DNA of 64,000 bases, taken from positions 62,001 through 126,000 of the forward strand of contig JAUZRR010000021.1 in assembly GCA_030950285.1 (NCBI GenBank), read 5' to 3'. Shown here piece by piece: positions 49,797 to 61,596 of the stretch. How positions within the stretch are numbered: position 1 is the stretch's first letter; every line of letters begins with the position of its first letter. Under the pieces are notes generated by a model. It did not search any database. It was not told where the DNA came from and worked only from the letters and a program-made list of their open reading frames with translations. This stretch comes from Planctomycetota bacterium (GTDB lineage Bacteria; Planctomycetota; Phycisphaerae; Phycisphaerales; UBA1924). Made by a program: the position numbers and the translations under genes.

Positions 49797-50420
49797 TCAC
49801 CGGCGCCGGCGGAACGAGAGCAGCCCGAGCCCAGCGAGCACCAGCGGTGCCGCGGGAGCAGGGATCGGCGACGGCGGGCCGGCAAGATCGACTTGGCCGC
49901 CGAGCCCGAAGCCGCCCAACTGCTTGGTGATGGGCGGGAACTGGCCCCGGATCTCGCCGTTGGGGTACTGGGTGGTATAGAGCTGGATGTAGATACTGCC
50001 ATCAAAGAGCCATTCTTCGTTGGTGAAGATGTTGGAGGAGAACGCCCCCTGGTCGCCACCGAGGCGGAGGGACTCCGCGGTCAGGCGGATGTTGTCCCCG
50101 TCCTGGTAGAAATCCGTAAAAAAGGACGGATCGAGGATGATATCCCCGTTTTCACCGGGCCTGCCGTGGTAGATGTGCAGCGGGGTGCTGTTGGGGCCGG
50201 TGCCGAGGAGGTCCTCCAATGCGATTCCCGAGACGACCAGATCGATGTCGTACCTGAAGGTGTGGTGGCTGTAGGAGAGGGTTCCTGTGGCCCGGGCGGT
50301 GCTGTCGGTCGCGGGGACAACGTGGGTGCCGCGCATCCCGAAGATAATCTGAAGGATGTGCGCCTGGGTCGAGGCCGCGCACGCCGAGAGGATGATCGCC
50401 GCGCCAATAAAGGATTTCAT
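49797..50420 (-). CDS. CHRD-domain protein with PEP-CTERM-type anchor
   Basis: A 207-aa exported protein. ATG 50420 is preferred (GGAG/AAGAAG upstream), although ATG 50435 is equally in frame. The signal peptide ends near ASTQA. The CHRD domain (about 40-165) has '[17 protein letters not shown]' and the closing '[13 protein letters not shown]', the diagnostic HxHxGxxGxxG and P-x-GEIRGQ motifs. C-terminal '[21 protein letters not shown]' is a PEP-CTERM-like tripartite tail (Pro-rich, hydrophobic, Arg cluster), which directs sorting by exosortase to the surface or exopolysaccharide matrix. Confidence 0.85.
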   Translation of the reverse strand: MKSFIGAAIILSACAASTQAHILQIIFGMRGTHVVPATDSTARATGTLSYSHHTFRYDIDLVVSGIALEDLLGTGPNSTPLHIYHGRPGENGDIILDPSFFTDFYQDGDNIRLTAESLRLGGDQGAFSSNIFTNEEWLFDGSIYIQLYTTQYPNGEIRGQFPPITKQLGGFGLGGQVDLAGPPSPIPAPAAPLVLAGLGLLSFRRRR

Positions 50421-50644
50421 TCTCTTCTTCTCCATATCCAGATCCGATCTACTTTCGCCCGAATGGACTTGTACATTCTACAGCAAAGGTGTACGCTGAC
50501 CAAGTATCCGGAGTTGCCGCCGTTGGTATTTTCGCCTGCGGAGGAAGAAAACCGGGTCAATCGGGATTCGTACGAAGCGCGGACGTGCCTTCTGCACTGC
50601 TCCGCATGGACACAAGAACACCGGGGATAGTAAAGGAGTCAGCG

Positions 50645-51523
50645 ATGACCGGACGGAAGGGCTTTACATTGATCGAGTTGCTGGTGGTGATCGCGATTAT
50701 CGCGTTACTTATCGGCATTCTTCTCCCGGCGTTGGGCAAAGCCCGCGACGCCGCCCGGACCATCGTTTGTGGTGCAGGGGCACGACAGATCATGCAGGGC
50801 ACCATGGGGTACCTCAACGACAACAAGGAGTACTACACGGGTGACCACGCCCAGACGCAGGGCCGCACCCAACTCGCTGCATGGCTGCCCCGCGCCCGTG
50901 TGTACCTGAGCGACTACAACCAGGATGTCTTCTACTGCCCGACCGCGATCAAAGATGCGCAGTGGGATTACGAATGGCGCAACGCCAACATCGTCATCAA
51001 TGTCCGCCCTGGCACCGATTATGACCAGACCTACCTCGGGCACCTTGAAGGCGAAGCCGTGCTCGACGGCCACGTCGGCGGCGGCGATCCCGAGGCCCGC
51101 GTGAAGGGCGGCAAGTTCTGGTACTCTTCCTACGGGTTCAACGGCTGGGGGATCAAGGACTTCCCGAACAAGGGAGCTGGCGAACCTTTCCTCGGTCTCG
51201 GCGGACACGTCGCGCTGCCCAGGGGCATCAACAAGGGTAGCGCGTACTACTGGGAACGCAGCGAAGCAACCATCGCCCAGCCCTCGGACATGATTGTCCT
51301 CGGCGACACCACAACCGACGGGGCCCAGGACCAGTGGCTCACCGCACAGGCCACCGGCGAAATCGCGCACCCCTCCGAGCGCCACTCGGGCGGCGCACAG
51401 ATCGCGTTTGCCGACGGACACATCGCGGTACACAAGAAGACCGATCTCATCAAACAGGACGAGAAGTCCATGCGTCGTTGGAACTCCGACTACAAAGGAC
51501 ACGAGGAGTTCTGGGGCGACTGA
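50645..51523 (+). CDS. Pseudopilin-like protein with prepilin cleavage motif
   Basis: A 292-aa product from ATG 50645, with AAGGAG 9 nt upstream. The type IV prepilin signature [29 protein letters not shown] begins right after a short leader with the cleavage Gly at residue 6. The C-terminus holds '[20 protein letters not shown]', an H-x9-DG motif of the large planctomycete pseudopilin family. Hundreds of such paralogues occur in related genomes. Their role is unknown, perhaps in a type II-secretion-like surface structure. An upstream gap of 224 bp holds no other gene. Confidence 0.88.
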   Translation: MTGRKGFTLIELLVVIAIIALLIGILLPALGKARDAARTIVCGAGARQIMQGTMGYLNDNKEYYTGDHAQTQGRTQLAAWLPRARVYLSDYNQDVFYCPTAIKDAQWDYEWRNANIVINVRPGTDYDQTYLGHLEGEAVLDGHVGGGDPEARVKGGKFWYSSYGFNGWGIKDFPNKGAGEPFLGLGGHVALPRGINKGSAYYWERSEATIAQPSDMIVLGDTTTDGAQDQWLTAQATGEIAHPSERHSGGAQIAFADGHIAVHKKTDLIKQDEKSMRRWNSDYKGHEEFWGD

Positions 51524-51604
51524 TTCTGTCTCACCGATTGACTCGTTATCCACTTCAACAACACACGCCCGGCTGACTCGTTACGCTGGTCGCGGAGAAC
51601 TCAT

Positions 51605-51955
51605 GTGTCGAAGCCTCTTCAGATAATCATCGTCGTGCTCTGCCTCGGAGCCGCGGGCTACCTGCTCATCAACTTCATGACCAAGCCCTCGGCGACCTCC
51701 AACGAGGGCACGCCCGACTACCTCCACTTCAAGTGTGGAAACGCCGAGTGTGGGCTGGGGTACTCTTGGAAACGCGGGACCGACACCGGGGGCCGCGATA
51801 TCGACACCTGCCCGGACTGTGGCACCATCGAAGCATCGCGTGCCGCCAAGTGCCAGGAGTGCGGGCTCTACCAGGCGATGAGCGGCCACGGGGCGTACGA
51901 AAAGATCTGCCCCCAATGCGGCGCCGATCTCCCACCGATCCGCGAGCAAAAGTAA
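51605..51955 (+). CDS. Membrane-anchored zinc-ribbon protein
   Basis: A 116-aa product starting at GTG 51605 (GGAG 8 nt upstream). One N-terminal membrane helix (residues 6-24) is followed by a Cys-rich tail: 'CGNAECGLGY', 'CPDCG', 'CQECGLY' and 'CPQCGADLPP', two zinc ribbons of the type seen in rubredoxin-like or nucleic-acid/protein-binding modules. It lies 81 bp after the pseudopilin gene in the same direction and ahead of a strong terminator, so the two may form one transcription unit. Function unknown. Confidence 0.8.
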   Translation: MSKPLQIIIVVLCLGAAGYLLINFMTKPSATSNEGTPDYLHFKCGNAECGLGYSWKRGTDTGGRDIDTCPDCGTIEASRAAKCQECGLYQAMSGHGAYEKICPQCGADLPPIREQK

Positions 51956-51993
51956 AAACACACACGACATCGGTCGTCTGAAACGTCAACAAG

Positions 51994-52033
51994 AGCGGCC
52001 GTGCCTTCCCGGGCACGGCCGCTCTGCTTTTTT
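51994..52033 (+). terminator. Rho-independent terminator
   Basis: A perfect 12-bp stem AGCGGCCGTGCC/GGCACGGCCGCT (51994-52005, 52012-52023) with a 6-nt loop, followed by CTGCTTTTTT. It closes the pseudopilin/zinc-ribbon unit. Confidence 0.95.
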
Positions 52034-52079
52034 GCCCTCTCTGGATGCTCCCCGAGCGGATCTCTCGGCCAGAACCCGC

Positions 52080-52346
52080 TCAGTTCGCCGCCTGCTGAGC
52101 CACTTCAACATCCAACCGCTTTACCGCCCGCAGGTGGATCTCGGCTCCGGATTCACCGATCGCGGCCCGTACGCCGGCGCCAGAGCTGCACGAGACCTCG
52201 TCGGGTTTCATCGCGTCGGTACATCCCTCGGCTTGAGCAGCTCCCTCGGGTTGGATGGGCGGCAAGGCCTCGAGGTCGTTCATCAACGTGCCGAGTGCCC
52301 GGCGGTGCTCAGCGTCCTGATACTCTGTGGGGTAGGCCATATTCAT
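52080..52346 (-). CDS. Small hypothetical protein
   Basis: An 88-aa product. ATG 52346 has GGGAGAG close upstream, and ATG 52340 is the alternative. It opens with 'MAYPTEYQDAEHRRALGTLMNDLEALPP' and ends with a regular 'AEIHLRAVKRLDVEVAQQAAN' segment. There is no signal peptide or membrane helix, and I recognise no family. Composition is compatible with coding. The opposite strand shows no competing gene. Confidence 0.5.
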   Translation of the reverse strand: MNMAYPTEYQDAEHRRALGTLMNDLEALPPIQPEGAAQAEGCTDAMKPDEVSCSSGAGVRAAIGESGAEIHLRAVKRLDVEVAQQAAN

Positions 52347-52792
52347 TTCTCTCCCTGATGTCCCTAAGCAGAAGCCGTCCTGACTTCCGCACCGTCTCCT
52401 AGGCGGTTCGCCCATCTTACTCGTACGGTTCTTCGCCGATGCGTGCTATTACGCAAAAACGTGCAAAAACCTGATATATCAGTGACTTGCGCAAAGCCTG
52501 CGCGACCGATTTTGGTTATAGACGACTGTCTCGCTCCAACACCGGTCGCACTGCCAGTCCACCAACATCCTGTGCTGCGGACGGTAGGCAACAACTCCCT
52601 CCGCCGGGATGGATCATCGAAGAGCACTGCCACAATGCGAGGGCGATCGAACTCGCCGCGCGGCAGGTGTGACCCACTTGCCACCGGGGTCTCACCAGAT
52701 TCCGACGAAGACGGCTACGCCTCGGAAAGCGCCGGGCAGGCCCTTCGAGAGATTCAGCCCACGGTGCCTGCCGTGCACAACTCGGCGATGGC
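52347..52792. other. Intergenic region without recognisable gene
   Basis: About 450 bp between two minus-strand genes. Open frames on both strands are short and have no typical composition or RBS. 52436-52545 is noticeably more A/T-rich than its surroundings and probably holds a promoter for the small hypothetical gene, but I see no clear consensus. Confidence 0.5.
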
Positions 52793-54196
52793 CTAGAGCG
52801 CCCGCCCGCCGGCCTGTACACCCGCCGATGCGAGCCCTCTGGGGGCCGTGGTCGGGCCCACCGCTCCGGCAGCCCGCGAGGCCCAGCGTGTCAATCCGGT
52901 CCCGGTGACGACAAGCCAGATCACCGCTGCCGCGGCAAGAGCGAATCCCGACTCATCCGGGAAGAACGCGAGCCCGCCGGCGAACACCGAAACACTCCCG
53001 ATCTGGAAGAGCAACGAGCCCGACCAGGTGAGGGCGAAGATCCCGACGGTGAGGGTGAGCAACGCCGTCGCGACCGAGACCGCCTGCGGCAACTCAGCCA
53101 CTACCGCGACCGGGAGCGCATCGAGCGGGAGCGACCATGTTGTCAACGCCTGAGCGACCGCGAGCGACCACATCGGGAACCACCAACCAAATGACGCGCC
53201 GATCAGCCCGATCACGATCGCCGGGGCGTCAAACAAACGCCCCGCCAGCGCGTGGGATCCGAAGAAAAACGCCGCGAACGTCACGCCGAGCATGAGTGCG
53301 GCCTGTGTTGGGTCGCTGTTGACCCCCGCGACCACCGCAGCGCCGGCGGTCACGACCGCGCAAAGCCACGTGAGCCCGATCCCGACACTCCGCCGCGCCT
53401 GCTCGGCGCGATTGATCCGCAGCTGTTCCTGCACGATCCGCTGGGGGAGTTCCTGCTCCACTCGGCGGGCCCGCTCGCGGGTGCCCTTGAGCTCCTTGCG
53501 GACGATATCGCACTGCTCGCCGAGTTCGCGGCAACGGGCCTCGAGCTTGATCGTGTGCTGCTGCGCCTCGGTTGCCCGCTTCTCGGCTTCGTCGGCGCGC
53601 TGGTGGGCGAGCTTCTGCGCTTCCTTGAGTTGTGCCGCCAGCTCGAGGATCTCGGGTGTGTCCTTGCCCTGCTCGGCGGCGTGGGCGGCAAGCTCGCTCT
53701 CGCGGGTTGCCAGTTCTTCCTGCTCGTGGCGGAGCTTCTCGGCTTCGGCCTCACGACGTTCACGCTCGGTGCGCAGCGCGGCCTCGGCGGCTTCGAGCCT
53801 CGCCTGCATCTCGTCGACCACCGCGACCCGCTCGCTCGCGCTTGCTTCCTTTGCCTCAAGCTCGGCCTGCTTGGCTTCGAGCGCCCGCTGCTGAGCAAGC
53901 AGGGCGTCGCGTTCTTCCTGCAGCTGCGACCGCTCGGTGTGAATCTCAGACGAGGACTCGGTGAGAAGCTGCTCGCGCTGCTCGATCTCCGCCTCGCGGG
54001 ACTCAAGCTCGCTGCGGAGATCCTCCAGTTCGTCCTCGATGCCCTGCCGTTCCTGGTGCAGCTCGCGCACATCACCCAGACGCTCTTCGAGCGAGGTGAT
54101 CATGACGAGGAGATCGTCTTCGGACGTGTCAACGCCGTCGATGACGAACGCCCCGCCTGCGGGTTTGAACTCGGCCTGCTCGCGAAAGTTGTCCAT
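52793..54196 (-). CDS. Coiled-coil protein with C-terminal multi-pass membrane domain
   Basis: A 467-aa product. ATG 54196 is chosen because GGAGGAAGG lies just upstream. Residues 20-280 are an almost unbroken Glu/Arg/Gln/Leu coiled coil ('EDELEDLRSELESREAEIEQREQLL' pattern over seven-residue periods). From about 285 follow six or so hydrophobic helices ('LTWLCAVVTAGAAVVAGV', 'FGSHALAGRLF', 'VSVATALLTLTVGIFAL'). Topology suggests a cytoplasmic rod attached to the membrane, as in envelope-organising or polar proteins. No family is recognised. Monocistronic. Confidence 0.7.
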   Translation of the reverse strand: MDNFREQAEFKPAGGAFVIDGVDTSEDDLLVMITSLEERLGDVRELHQERQGIEDELEDLRSELESREAEIEQREQLLTESSSEIHTERSQLQEERDALLAQQRALEAKQAELEAKEASASERVAVVDEMQARLEAAEAALRTERERREAEAEKLRHEQEELATRESELAAHAAEQGKDTPEILELAAQLKEAQKLAHQRADEAEKRATEAQQHTIKLEARCRELGEQCDIVRKELKGTRERARRVEQELPQRIVQEQLRINRAEQARRSVGIGLTWLCAVVTAGAAVVAGVNSDPTQAALMLGVTFAAFFFGSHALAGRLFDAPAIVIGLIGASFGWWFPMWSLAVAQALTTWSLPLDALPVAVVAELPQAVSVATALLTLTVGIFALTWSGSLLFQIGSVSVFAGGLAFFPDESGFALAAAAVIWLVVTGTGLTRWASRAAGAVGPTTAPRGLASAGVQAGGRAL

Positions 54197-54376
54197 GACG
54201 CTGCCTTCCTCCCCCCACCACGACCGGCGCACACCGCCGCGCACCGAAGAGAGATCGGCCATTGAGAGCACCAGTCCAAGGCGTGCTCTGCGGAACGTGG
54301 GTAGAGGCGGCAAACTGTGCCGGTGAAAGGGGTTGCGGCCAAAAACGCCCTCAGAAACAGCCGCAGGGCTCGCCGG

Positions 54377-55414
54377 TCAACGCCCGAGAAGTCGGACAAC
54401 GCTCTCGGCTGCCCGCTTGATCGCCTCACCAGTGACATCCAAATGCGTCACCGCACGGATTGTCTGCTCGCCCTCGGGGAGCACCAGCACCCCCTCGGCC
54501 TCCAACCGCCCGCACACCTCGGCCGCGGTGCCCAACGCAGGCACCACCGCAAAGTAGACCAGGTTGGTCTCGACCTGATCGGGATTGACTGCAAACCCGG
54601 GCACCTCGGCAAGCCGCTCGGCGAGCAGGCGGGCGTTGGCATGGTCGTCGGCGAGGCGTTCGACGTGGTGATCGAGCGCGTAGAGCGCAGCCGCGGCGAG
54701 CACCCCCGCCTGCCGCATCGCGCCGCCGAACATCTTGCGGAAGCGCCGGGCATGCTTGATGGTTGCAGCATCGCTTGCCAGCGCCGACCCGACCGGCGCG
54801 CCGAGCCCCTTGCTGAAACACACGCTCACACTGTCGGCGTTGCCGAGGATCTCACGCACCGCCACGCCCGACGCGACACTCGCGTTCCAGAGGCGAGCAC
54901 CATCGACGTGCGCGCGCAGGTCGAGACTGTGAGCAGCATCGATCACGGCGTGGAGCTGGTCCGTCGGCCACACCTTGCCCCGGCCTCGGTTGTGGGTGTT
55001 TTCCATACAGACCAGACTCGTCGCGGCGAAGTGCTGATCGTCGGGTCGGACCAGCGCCCGCACCGCGTCCGGCGCAAACGTGCCCCGCGGCCCGTCGGCA
55101 AAGCGGGTGGTCACGCCGCTGAGCGCCGCGGGGGCACCGGTTTCGTAATGGACGATGTGACTTTCAGGGTGGCAGATGATTTCGTCGCCGGGCTTGGTCT
55201 GGGCGCGGATCGCGAGCTGGTTGGCCATGGTGCCGCTGGGGACAAAGACCGCGGCCTCCATGCCGGTGAGCGCGCAGACGCGGGCTTCGAGCCGGGCGAC
55301 GGTGGGGTCGTCGCCGAACATGTCGTCGCCGACCTCGGCCTTGGCCATGGCGCGGCGCATGGCGGCGGTCGGACGAGTCACGGTGTCGGAGCGGAGGTCG
55401 ATGGGGTGGTTCAT
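54377..55414 (-). CDS. ltaE: Low-specificity L-threonine aldolase
   Basis: A PLP enzyme splitting threonine or allo-threonine into glycine and acetaldehyde. The product is 345 aa, normal for the family. 'DLRSDTVTRPTAAMRRAM' is the standard N-terminus, 'FVPSGTMANQLAI' the PLP phosphate site, and 'HVDGARLWNA' supplies the ring Asp and the Arg. Lys202 in SVCFSKGLGAP is the Schiff-base lysine. The start overlaps the stop of the upstream ogt gene by 4 bp (ATGA), so both are translated together. Confidence 0.95.
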   Translation of the reverse strand: MNHPIDLRSDTVTRPTAAMRRAMAKAEVGDDMFGDDPTVARLEARVCALTGMEAAVFVPSGTMANQLAIRAQTKPGDEIICHPESHIVHYETGAPAALSGVTTRFADGPRGTFAPDAVRALVRPDDQHFAATSLVCMENTHNRGRGKVWPTDQLHAVIDAAHSLDLRAHVDGARLWNASVASGVAVREILGNADSVSVCFSKGLGAPVGSALASDAATIKHARRFRKMFGGAMRQAGVLAAAALYALDHHVERLADDHANARLLAERLAEVPGFAVNPDQVETNLVYFAVVPALGTAAEVCGRLEAEGVLVLPEGEQTIRAVTHLDVTGEAIKRAAESVVRLLGR

Positions 55415-55980
55415 GGCGTTGCCTCGGCCGGCGGTTTGGCATCAAAGAGCGTCGCGTGCGTCGGCCATGCGCCTTCGAGCTGGAGCAGGAACCGCTTGCG
55501 TTCGAGCCCGCCGCCGTAGCCTCGGAGCCCCCCGCCGCTCTCGATGACGCGGTGGCAAGGCACGACGATCGAGACGCGGTTTGCCCCGTTGGCTGCGCCG
55601 ACGGCGCGCTGGGCACCGGGCGACCCGATCCGCTCGGCGAGCCGGCCGTAGGAACAGGTGGTGCCGAAGGGGATCTCGAGCAGCGCCCCCCACACCCGCT
55701 GCTGGAACTCGGTGCCGGGTGTTTCGAGCGGGAGTGTGAACTCGGTCAGTTGCCCGGCAAAGTAGGCCGAGAGCTGGCGTTCGACCTCGTCGTGCAACGG
55801 CAGGCGGGCGTCCTCGGGCTCGGCGTCCAGCGCCGCACAGAGCTCGCGCTCTTCACGGGCAAAGCGCGGCCCTTCGGCAAACTCCAACGCCGCGAGGGTC
55901 TCGGCCCCTTCCCGGTCCACGACAATCGCGGCCAACGGCCCCACCGGAGAATCGAATCGCTGGCAACAGAGTCGTGTCAT
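55411..55980 (-). CDS. ogt: Methylated-DNA--protein-cysteine methyltransferase
   Basis: Repairs O6-alkylguanine in DNA by transferring the alkyl group irreversibly to its own cysteine. The 189-aa product has the active site PCHR with Cys142 in 'SIVVPCHRVI', the helix-turn-helix DNA-binding part 'TEFQQRVWGALLEIPFGTTCSYGRLAERIG', and an N-terminal RNase-H-like part, i.e. the Ogt/AGT layout without the Ada regulator domain. It precedes ltaE in a two-gene operon, an unrelated pairing probably due to shared transcription only. Confidence 0.95.
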   Translation of the reverse strand: MTRLCCQRFDSPVGPLAAIVVDREGAETLAALEFAEGPRFAREERELCAALDAEPEDARLPLHDEVERQLSAYFAGQLTEFTLPLETPGTEFQQRVWGALLEIPFGTTCSYGRLAERIGSPGAQRAVGAANGANRVSIVVPCHRVIESGGGLRGYGGGLERKRFLLQLEGAWPTHATLFDAKPPAEATP

Positions 55981-56069
55981 ATGCGGATGGTACCGCGATC
56001 GGGGTTGATGCGGGCGGGTGGAACAGCGGCGCGTTGACAGCGGTTGGCTGCTGGAGGAAACTGCGGGAG

Positions 56070-57095
56070 ATGCGAGTGCGTGAGAGAATCCAGGCCCGGA
56101 TGCCGAGGCTGCTGCGTGCCGGCGTGGCGGGTGTCGTGGCGATCGGGACGGTGTGCGCGTGGGGGTTCGCCACCGGGTGCATGGGGACGGTCCACATGAC
56201 CGGCGCCGCGGCCCTGCCGATGACCGCCCCGAGCGAGTCGTCGCTGGTGACCCGGTTCCCCGGAGCCTCCGCCCTGCTCGACGGCGTCAAAGCCGCCCGG
56301 GAGACCGGGCAATGGCGGCCCGGAGATCGGGCCCTCCTGGGCATGACGTTTACCAGAGGGTCGTCGGCCACCGAGCGGCTGCTGCTGGTGGAGTTGAAAG
56401 CCGAGCCCGGGCGACGGCCGTTCTTCAGGCGGCGGGTCAACGTCTTCGGCGACGAGCTGCGGATCAACTCACCCACCCGCACGGTACGGCTCGGACTCTT
56501 CGACGCCGAAGGGGAAGTCATCGACGAGCGCGACGGGCAGCTGGCCGAGGTCTTTCTCGACTACGGCCCCATCGAGGTCGCGCGGATCGGGGGCGGGTAC
56601 GCGATCTCCACCGGCAACGACGACGACGAGCCCAACGAGAATCCGAGACCCGAGATCGAGCTCGAAACACTCACCCCCAGCGTCTACGGCATGATGAGCC
56701 TGCTGGCGTTCGGCGACGGCGCGAGCGACAACCCCACGCTCGCCAGGCTCATGCAGCGAGCGTTTACCACCGGGCAAAAGCTGCGGCTGCTCTGGACGTG
56801 GGGAAAGTTCGAGATCCGCTTCGGCGAGGTCAAGAAACTCGATGACGACGCCGAGCCGGTGCCCGGGCTGCACGGGGTCGAGGCCTACGACTGCGAGCTG
56901 CGGATCTCGATCGGGGGCGTCGAGGCGCTCTCAGGCCGGGCGGTCGTGGTGCCGACCTACGCCCCGCTCGGGCTCTTCGGCGGGATCGTCGCGGCCGAGC
57001 TTGTCAACTCGGCCAACCCGAGCCTGCGAGCGGGAGTGGTGTTGCTCGGCGCAGAGCGAGGGCCGGCGAATCTCCCGGAAGAACCGCACGATTGA
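56070..57095 (+). CDS. Lipoprotein of unknown function
   Basis: A 341-aa product from ATG 56070 (GGAGG 12 nt upstream; ATG 56100 also possible). The signal peptide ends ATGC, an acceptable lipobox, so it is probably membrane-anchored outside the cytoplasm. The mature part has 'RRVNVFGDELRINSPTRTVRLGLFDAEGEVIDER', an acidic linker (NDDDEPNENP) and 'LRLLWTWGKFEIRFGEVKKLDDD'. It looks like one beta-rich domain. No family is recognised. It stands between the divergent ogt operon and the aconitase gene, 147 bp upstream of the latter. Confidence 0.75.
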   Translation: MRVRERIQARMPRLLRAGVAGVVAIGTVCAWGFATGCMGTVHMTGAAALPMTAPSESSLVTRFPGASALLDGVKAARETGQWRPGDRALLGMTFTRGSSATERLLLVELKAEPGRRPFFRRRVNVFGDELRINSPTRTVRLGLFDAEGEVIDERDGQLAEVFLDYGPIEVARIGGGYAISTGNDDDEPNENPRPEIELETLTPSVYGMMSLLAFGDGASDNPTLARLMQRAFTTGQKLRLLWTWGKFEIRFGEVKKLDDDAEPVPGLHGVEAYDCELRISIGGVEALSGRAVVVPTYAPLGLFGGIVAAELVNSANPSLRAGVVLLGAERGPANLPEEPHD

Positions 57096-57242
57096 TGCGA
57101 ACAGCGCTGCAACAGACGCCAAATCCGGCCGATGGATGACTACATTACTTGTGAATCGCAGCGTTCGACCGTCGCGAAGACCCGCCGATCGCGGCGCTCT
57201 GCCGGTCTGCCATCACCCACTCTGCCAGCACAAGGAGCACCT

Positions 57243-60032
<2,790 letters not shown>

Positions 60033-60096
60033 GTTCCGCTTGCCGCACCATTCGACCTCTGGTATGCTGACCTGGAGTACCCATCGCGTTCTCGTG

Positions 60097-60172
60097 TTGT
60101 GTGCCACGGCTCTGTGAGCCGTGCCGCGGTGGGCCGGAGCATTCTCACAGCCAAAATGGCTGCGGCACACAA
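60097..60172. repeat. Compound inverted repeat (family D-like) between acnA and a hypothetical gene
   Basis: A perfect 9-bp outer repeat TTGTGTGCC/GGCACACAA encloses two hairpins: CACGGCT/AGCCGTG (60105-60123) and CAGCC-AAAAT-GGCTG (60148-60162). The whole forms a three-way, cruciform-like fold and is not a terminator (no T-run). Confidence 0.8.
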
Positions 60173-60225
60173 GAGTACCCGCTGCGGCTTGGCTGAGACT
60201 GCTCTACTATCAGGGAACGCTATCT

Positions 60226-60597
60226 ATGAAACAGGCACTCATGGGCATCGGGATCGGCTTTCTTGCGGGTGCGGGGCTGCTCGGGCTCACCGGCATGAGC
60301 CAAGCGACACCAACGCCGACTTCCGATCAGGGACCTTCGCCGATGGTGCCCGATTCGGGCAACGAGTGGGGCGTTGTGCATCTTTACTACGGCGAGTTGG
60401 CGGAGCGAAGCTCACAGTCGTCGGGCTCCAACGGCCGTGTGTTTCGGATGAACAATCTCGCAGTCAGAGTAACGGGAAAGTTCCGCTCGTTTGAGGACGG
60501 CTGGCTGCGTCTGACCACACACCAGGGCGAGGAAGTGTGGGTGCCTGAGCACGCGATCCGTGCGATAGAGTGGCTGACCAAAGAATCGTTGGAGTGA
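60226..60597 (+). CDS. Small exported/membrane-anchored hypothetical protein
   Basis: A 123-aa product from ATG 60226. A hydrophobic segment (ALMGIGIGFLAGAGLLGLTG) acts as signal or anchor, then a Thr/Pro-rich linker leads to a compact beta-type domain with 'VVHLYYGELAERS' and 'FEDGWLRLTTHQGEEVWVPEHAIRAIEW', which suggests an SH3/Sm-like barrel. No family is recognised. It is followed 61 bp later by the zinc-ribbon membrane gene on the same strand. Confidence 0.65.
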   Translation: MKQALMGIGIGFLAGAGLLGLTGMSQATPTPTSDQGPSPMVPDSGNEWGVVHLYYGELAERSSQSSGSNGRVFRMNNLAVRVTGKFRSFEDGWLRLTTHQGEEVWVPEHAIRAIEWLTKESLE

Positions 60598-60658
60598 CAG
60601 AACAGCATGCCTCCGGGACAGAAGCCGCACGGAAGCGCAGATCCAGGAGACACGCCGC

Positions 60659-61540
60659 ATGGTCGTCCACATCGATCCAACCAAGTTCAACCGCACCTGC
60701 CCGCGCTGTCAGGCAACCGTCCACGGGGCCGACGCGCAGACATGCCCCAGGTGCAGCGGGTCGATGATCCCCGCGTGCGTGGCGTGCGGGTATGACCTCG
60801 CCGGGCTGCCGCGGGAAGGGCAGTGCCCCGAGTGCGGCACATCGGTTGCGATGTCGTACGCACCCGACCTGCTCGAAAACCGTTCACTCCTCTTTCTTAC
60901 ACAACTGAGGTCCGGGCTCACCCTTGTGATCTGGGGCACCCTGGCACAGCTCCTGCTGGGTCTTGGTGTTTTTACACTTGCAATTGTGATGAGTTCCGGG
61001 GCTCTTCCCCGTGCGAGGTCCTTTGCCTGGCATTCCGGGATGAGCTTGCTGATACAGGTTCTCGTGTTCGGGCTGTCTCTTCTGGTGCTCTTCGGCTGGT
61101 GGCGGATCACGACGCCCGACCCGGCCCGGGTTGGAACCGATCTTGATGTCAAGCCGCGGCAGGTCATCCGGATCGCGGTGGTGCTGCAGGCAACCGCGGC
61201 ACTCGCCAGCCTGATCGCGGGTTCGATTGTGCTGAGCGCTCCCACCCTGGCGGCGGGCATCGCCGATGTGGCGACCGCGCTCGGTTGGGTGAGCGACCTC
61301 GCGTGGATCGTCCAGTTCTTTGCCGCGATGCTCTACATCCAGTGGCTCGCCCGGCGTATCCCCGACACCAAGCTCTACACCGACGCCCGGCGGTTCATGT
61401 GGCTGGGGCCGGTGCTCTATACCGTCGGCGCGCTGTGCATCGGTCTCGGGCCGCTCGTCGCGCTCATCCTCTATCTCATCATGCTCTTTGTGCTCCGCAG
61501 GCACCTGACCACGATCCTCCTCCGCCTCGGGGCGCTCTAA
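60659..61540 (+). CDS. Zinc-ribbon multi-pass membrane protein
   Basis: A 293-aa product with AGGAG 9 nt before the ATG. The N-terminus carries two cysteine clusters (CPRCQ..CPRCS and CVACGYDLAGL..CPECG), the second being a motif common in planctomycete membrane proteins. Six hydrophobic helices follow between about residues 80 and 290 ('LTLVIWGTLAQLLLGLGVF' first, 'LYTVGALCIGLGPLVALILYLIMLFVL' last). Function unknown. The cytoplasmic zinc ribbons may bind nucleic acid or a partner protein. Confidence 0.8.
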   Translation: MVVHIDPTKFNRTCPRCQATVHGADAQTCPRCSGSMIPACVACGYDLAGLPREGQCPECGTSVAMSYAPDLLENRSLLFLTQLRSGLTLVIWGTLAQLLLGLGVFTLAIVMSSGALPRARSFAWHSGMSLLIQVLVFGLSLLVLFGWWRITTPDPARVGTDLDVKPRQVIRIAVVLQATAALASLIAGSIVLSAPTLAAGIADVATALGWVSDLAWIVQFFAAMLYIQWLARRIPDTKLYTDARRFMWLGPVLYTVGALCIGLGPLVALILYLIMLFVLRRHLTTILLRLGAL

Positions 61541-61596
61541 ACCAGAGGCAAAGGACAACCAAGGCAAGACGCTCGCGCGCCCCCTACCCTCTGTCC

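Noticed and set aside
52443-52796. 117-aa plus-strand frame
   Set aside because: No RBS, low-complexity composition, and no similarity pattern. Lies in an A/T-richer intergenic stretch.
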